This document shows, one piece after another, positions 61,079 through 64,000 of a DNA stretch of 64,000 nt. The notes beneath the pieces were generated by a model. The model did no database searches. It was not told where the DNA came from and worked only from the letters and a program-made list of their open reading frames with translations. This DNA is from Porphyromonadaceae bacterium UBA7332 (GTDB lineage Bacteria > Bacteroidota > Bacteroidia > Bacteroidales > UBA7332): contig DKPO01000013.1 of assembly GCA_002471225.1 (NCBI GenBank), forward strand, positions 13,348 through 77,347, read 5' to 3'. The position numbers and the translations under genes were made by a program. Every line of letters begins with the position of its first letter. Position 1 is the first letter of the stretch.

Positions 61079-61723
61079 ATGATAGTTTCCCCATCTCTTT
61101 TATCTGCCGATTTCGGCAATCTGCAACGTGATGTCGAAATGTTAAATAACAGTCAGGCTGACTGGTTACATATTGATGTTATGGACGGAGTTTTTGTACC
61201 GAATATTTCTTTTGGATTTCCGGTATTGGAGTACATCCAGAAGTATGCTAAAAAGCCTCTTGATGTACATTTAATGATTGTCGAGCCACAGAAATTCGTA
61301 AATGAAGTAAAAGCTTGCGGAGCTGAATATATGACAGTTCATTATGAAGCTTGTACTCACCTGGATCGGGTTGTTAATCAAATTAAGGATGCCGGAATGA
61401 AAGCTGGTGTCAGCCTTAATCCTCACACGCCGATTTCTGTCCTTGAAGAAATTATTACCGAAGTTGACCTGGTTTTATTAATGAGTGTCAATCCTGGTTT
61501 TGGAAATCAGAAATTTATTCCATATTCCGTAGATAAAGTTCGTAAATTGAAGGAACTGATTACAAAAACCGGCTCTAAAGCTTTAATTGAAGTAGATGGC
61601 GGTGTTAATATGGAAACAGGAAAACTTTTAGCAGATGCTGGCGCAGACGCAGTTGTTGCCGGTAGTTTTGTATTTAAATCAGAAAATCCTGCTGCTACAA
61701 TAGCGAATCTGAAAACACTTTAG
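61079..61723 (+). CDS. rpe: ribulose-phosphate 3-epimerase
   Basis: Rpe interconverts ribulose 5-phosphate and xylulose 5-phosphate in the pentose phosphate pathway. The 214-residue TIM-barrel protein shows SPSLLSADFGNL, the catalytic and metal motifs HIDVMDGVFVPNISFG and LDVHLMIVEP, VLLMSVNPGFGNQKF and EVDGGVNMET, plus the C-terminal ADAVVAGSFVF. All four metal-ligand regions are intact. It lies 12 nt after the epimerase gene. Confidence 0.96.
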   Translation: MIVSPSLLSADFGNLQRDVEMLNNSQADWLHIDVMDGVFVPNISFGFPVLEYIQKYAKKPLDVHLMIVEPQKFVNEVKACGAEYMTVHYEACTHLDRVVNQIKDAGMKAGVSLNPHTPISVLEEIITEVDLVLLMSVNPGFGNQKFIPYSVDKVRKLKELITKTGSKALIEVDGGVNMETGKLLADAGADAVVAGSFVFKSENPAATIANLKTL

Positions 61724-61754
61724 ACCCAAACAGAGTCTTAATTATACCTTATAC

Positions 61755-63779
61755 ATGAAGAACAGAACACAAAAAAACTATACTTATCCTTTACTTCTAT
61801 TGCTGGTGCCTTACATCAGTGGTGTTCTGTTCTTCTATGTTTATAAGAATTTAGCAGTCATTTATCTGTTAATCCCTGCCATTACGGGCTTTTTCTTTAC
61901 ATATCTCAGATATAAAAAAACAGAGTCATATACCCGGACTCTTTTTATCCATTTATTTATCTATTCAGCAGCCTTTCTGTTTGGCTATCTCAATATATAT
62001 TTAAGTACTCCTGAAGTTGTCAAACCTCATGATAGCGATATTTATCATGCATGTATAATAGATTCTCCTGTCCATAAAGAAAAAGGAACACAAGTTCAGG
62101 TCAGGATTTTATCGGGCAAAACGAATAACCACACTCTGGTTAATCAGCATGCCCAATTATTCTTAGCTAAAACAAATGAGGATTCCTATCTGAAGCCAGG
62201 AAGCATTATAATCTTCAACACCTATTTACAAACAACAGACAAACCTTCTCCTCCGGGTATTTTCAGCTATAACGAATACCTGCAAAAGAAAAACATATCC
62301 TTTACGGCATTCGTTGATAGTAGCTCATGGGAGCTGCAACAACAAGTCGAATACAAGTCTGCACAAACGATATCCAAAAATATCAGATCTCATATTCACA
62401 TATATCTATCCCAAATCTTTACCGAACAATCGTCCATCGCGTTAATTGAAGCCCTCTTATTAGGAGAAAAAAAGCTATTAAGCGATGAGCAAAAAGAAAA
62501 CTTCAGGCAAAATGGTATTTCTCATTTACTTGCAGTAAGTGGTTTTCATGTCGGACTTATATATACCTTCATCTTTGCACTCTTAATGTTTATCCCCCGA
62601 AGCTCCCGTATATACAATATACGTCTTCTACTCCCTTTACCCATTCTCTTTTTCTATTGTTTTCTGGTTGGCTTTACACCATCTGTTCTCCGTGCAGTGC
62701 TGATGATTACAGTATACACTATTGCCACACTATTTGAAAAAGATCGTTTCAGTCTGAATACACTTTTTTTCGCCGCATTAGCCCTACTTGTTTACAATCC
62801 TTTATTTATAACGGATCTGGGATTCCAACTTAGTTTCCTTGCAGTATTCGCTATTTTAATCGCACAATCATTTAATCAAAAGCTATTAATTAATAAACCG
62901 AAGTGGATCCGCATCTTTCTTAGTTATCTTATCATTTGCATATCGGCGCAAATGATAACAGCTCCGCTTGTATCCTATCATTTCGGGATATTCCCAACCT
63001 ATTTTCTTGTCGCTAATATTCTTTCACTACCGTTTATTTATGTATTATTTGGGGGCTCTGTTATCATTATCTTGTTACGTGCCTGTACTGTGTCTTGCAT
63101 ATGGTTAAGTAATGCTATACAAAAGACAATTTACTGGTTCGAATTAATGCTGACACAACTAAGAGGTTTGCCTGCATCGACTATTAAAATATCTCTGAAT
63201 CTGGAAGAATTACTTAGTATATACATCATTTTCTTATGCTGCCTGTTTGTTGCAATCAATCATAAAAAGATTGCATATACGACGATATTAATATGGATCT
63301 GCATCTTAGGTATTATTCATTTATCTGAACCTGCTGGTACTCTTTATATCACCTCATCCAGGAATGAAATGTCGGTTCTTGTACAAAAAAATAAAACCCT
63401 TACTTGCTTCCATACAGATACGATAGTTCTGTATGGCGATCACGACCGGTTGCTGAAGCGTGACTTAAAAGTATCTGACATTAATCATTGCCCTATTAAA
63501 AACATGAGTACTATTGCTGGACGAACCATTCTAAAGCTCAACACGGATACTCTTCGGAAACTGAAAGCCACCAATCCTGTGTCGATTGATTATTTAATTT
63601 TATCTCAAGGCTGCAAGGATAGTTTAACACATATAATCAGTCAATTTGAATCAAAACATATTATTCTGGATACCGGTCTTTCTATTTTTTGGAGAAAACA
63701 ATGGAAAGAAGAGGCTAAAGAATTGCAAATTGAACTTTCAGATCTCAATGATATTGGATTTTTCAAAGCATATCTATAG
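61755..63779 (+). CDS. ComEC/Rec2-type DNA uptake channel protein
   Basis: The 674-residue membrane protein has three N-terminal helices (to about residue 80), an OB-like DUF4131 region (about 90-200), and a Competence domain (about 215-490) with LLGEKKLLSDEQKENFRQNGISHLLAVSGFHVGL and the multi-helix GFTPSVLRAVLM channel block. The C-terminal part after residue 540 is only about 130 residues and lacks the HxHxDH metallo-beta-lactamase motif of full-length ComEC, which is usual for Bacteroidota homologues. It should carry single-stranded DNA across the inner membrane if the cell is competent. Confidence 0.88.
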   Translation: MKNRTQKNYTYPLLLLLVPYISGVLFFYVYKNLAVIYLLIPAITGFFFTYLRYKKTESYTRTLFIHLFIYSAAFLFGYLNIYLSTPEVVKPHDSDIYHACIIDSPVHKEKGTQVQVRILSGKTNNHTLVNQHAQLFLAKTNEDSYLKPGSIIIFNTYLQTTDKPSPPGIFSYNEYLQKKNISFTAFVDSSSWELQQQVEYKSAQTISKNIRSHIHIYLSQIFTEQSSIALIEALLLGEKKLLSDEQKENFRQNGISHLLAVSGFHVGLIYTFIFALLMFIPRSSRIYNIRLLLPLPILFFYCFLVGFTPSVLRAVLMITVYTIATLFEKDRFSLNTLFFAALALLVYNPLFITDLGFQLSFLAVFAILIAQSFNQKLLINKPKWIRIFLSYLIICISAQMITAPLVSYHFGIFPTYFLVANILSLPFIYVLFGGSVIIILLRACTVSCIWLSNAIQKTIYWFELMLTQLRGLPASTIKISLNLEELLSIYIIFLCCLFVAINHKKIAYTTILIWICILGIIHLSEPAGTLYITSSRNEMSVLVQKNKTLTCFHTDTIVLYGDHDRLLKRDLKVSDINHCPIKNMSTIAGRTILKLNTDTLRKLKATNPVSIDYLILSQGCKDSLTHIISQFESKHIILDTGLSIFWRKQWKEEAKELQIELSDLNDIGFFKAYL

Positions 63780-63905
63780 AAAAACGGCAAAATCATATAT
63801 TTTTTTTCATGCTATTTTTTCCTTTTAATCCATTGTTTTCTAATCCAATAATACAAACACCTCATTATAGAAGCGAGAACAGAGCAAAAAAAAGCTATTC
63901 CAAAA

Positions 63906-63936
63906 TTTGCAAATTCAAAGAAAAACCCTACCTTTG
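63906..63936 (+). promoter_or_regulatory. promoter of the tRNA gene at the window edge
   Basis: TTTG (63906-63909), 19-bp spacer, TACCTTTG (63929-63936), 42 nt before the tRNA 5' end. This is a full match to the Bacteroidota promoter consensus. Confidence 0.75.
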
Positions 63937-63978
63937 CAACGCAATTGAGAAACAAAACAACTCAAAAGCAGCTTTTAT

Positions 63979-64000
63979 GGCGGGATAGCTCAGTTGGTTA
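63979..64000 (+). tRNA. tRNA gene, 5' 22 nt only
   Basis: GGCGGGA (acceptor), TA, GCTC (D stem) and AGTTGGTTA (D loop with GG) match the first 22 nt of a tRNA. The anticodon lies outside the window, so the identity cannot be told. Confidence 0.85.

Overview
The window is about 64 kb of low-GC chromosomal DNA from a Bacteroidota, order Bacteroidales. The main evidence is the recurring promoter element TAnnTTTG with a TTTG-type upstream box about 19-21 bp away, and the lack of Shine-Dalgarno sites. Marker genes agree: PorQ of the type IX secretion system, fimbrillin-type lipoproteins, a SusB-like GH97 enzyme, a TonB receptor with a carboxypeptidase-like N-terminal domain, DUF4924, reverse rubrerythrin and the menFDBCE order. 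A Dysgonomonas- or Parabacteroides-like genus is plausible but cannot be fixed from sequence reading alone. No insertion sequence, phage, CRISPR array or large foreign island was seen.

Layout. 1-5 kb: the N-terminal part of recQ, a secreted protein of unknown function, and lutABC for lactate oxidation. 5-12 kb: a minus-strand menaquinone operon (hotdog thioesterase, menF, menD, menB, menC, menE). 12-23.5 kb: a GH97 lipoprotein divergent from a tightly packed eight-gene operon (TonB receptor, DUF4876-like lipoprotein, DUF6850-like outer-membrane protein, ABC ATPase and permease, DUF4857-like protein, a Cys/His lipoprotein, a PepSY-type membrane protein). This operon is probably a metal- or heme-linked envelope system and is the best candidate for an uncharacterised system. 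23.5-29 kb: M28 peptidase, prfC, rfbD, DUF4924 and a degenerate, shortened Mur-ligase-like gene.

29.4-30.6 kb: two initiator tRNA genes, each with its own promoter and terminator, around a spacer full of helically phased repeats. 30.6-38 kb: outer-membrane barrel, DUF308 protein, groES-groEL, an M23 lipoprotein, a peroxiredoxin and an NAD(P)H oxidoreductase. 38.4-43.7 kb: murC-ftsQ-ftsA-ftsZ-yqeY, the distal half of a division cluster cut off from its usual upstream half. 43.9-48.5 kb: ddh, lgt, then porQ-cmk-ispH. 48.9-56 kb: OmpA-type protein, MscS-type channel, an Imm17-like small protein, tsaD, a PerR-like regulator with rubrerythrin, riboflavin synthase and a nitroreductase. 56-60 kb: two PepSY-like secreted proteins with two fimbrillin-type lipoproteins. 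60-64 kb: a UDP-glucuronate epimerase-like gene, rpe, comEC and the first 22 nt of a tRNA gene.

The most unusual non-coding signal is an element present twice (about 5027-5262 and 29625-29926). It is built from short units repeating at 21 or 22 nt, i.e. two helical turns, with cores TACGTA, TGCGTT or ACGGTATATC. The second copy includes a perfect 19-bp inverted repeat and is followed by a CAATTGTCAC motif repeated at 11 and 10 nt.
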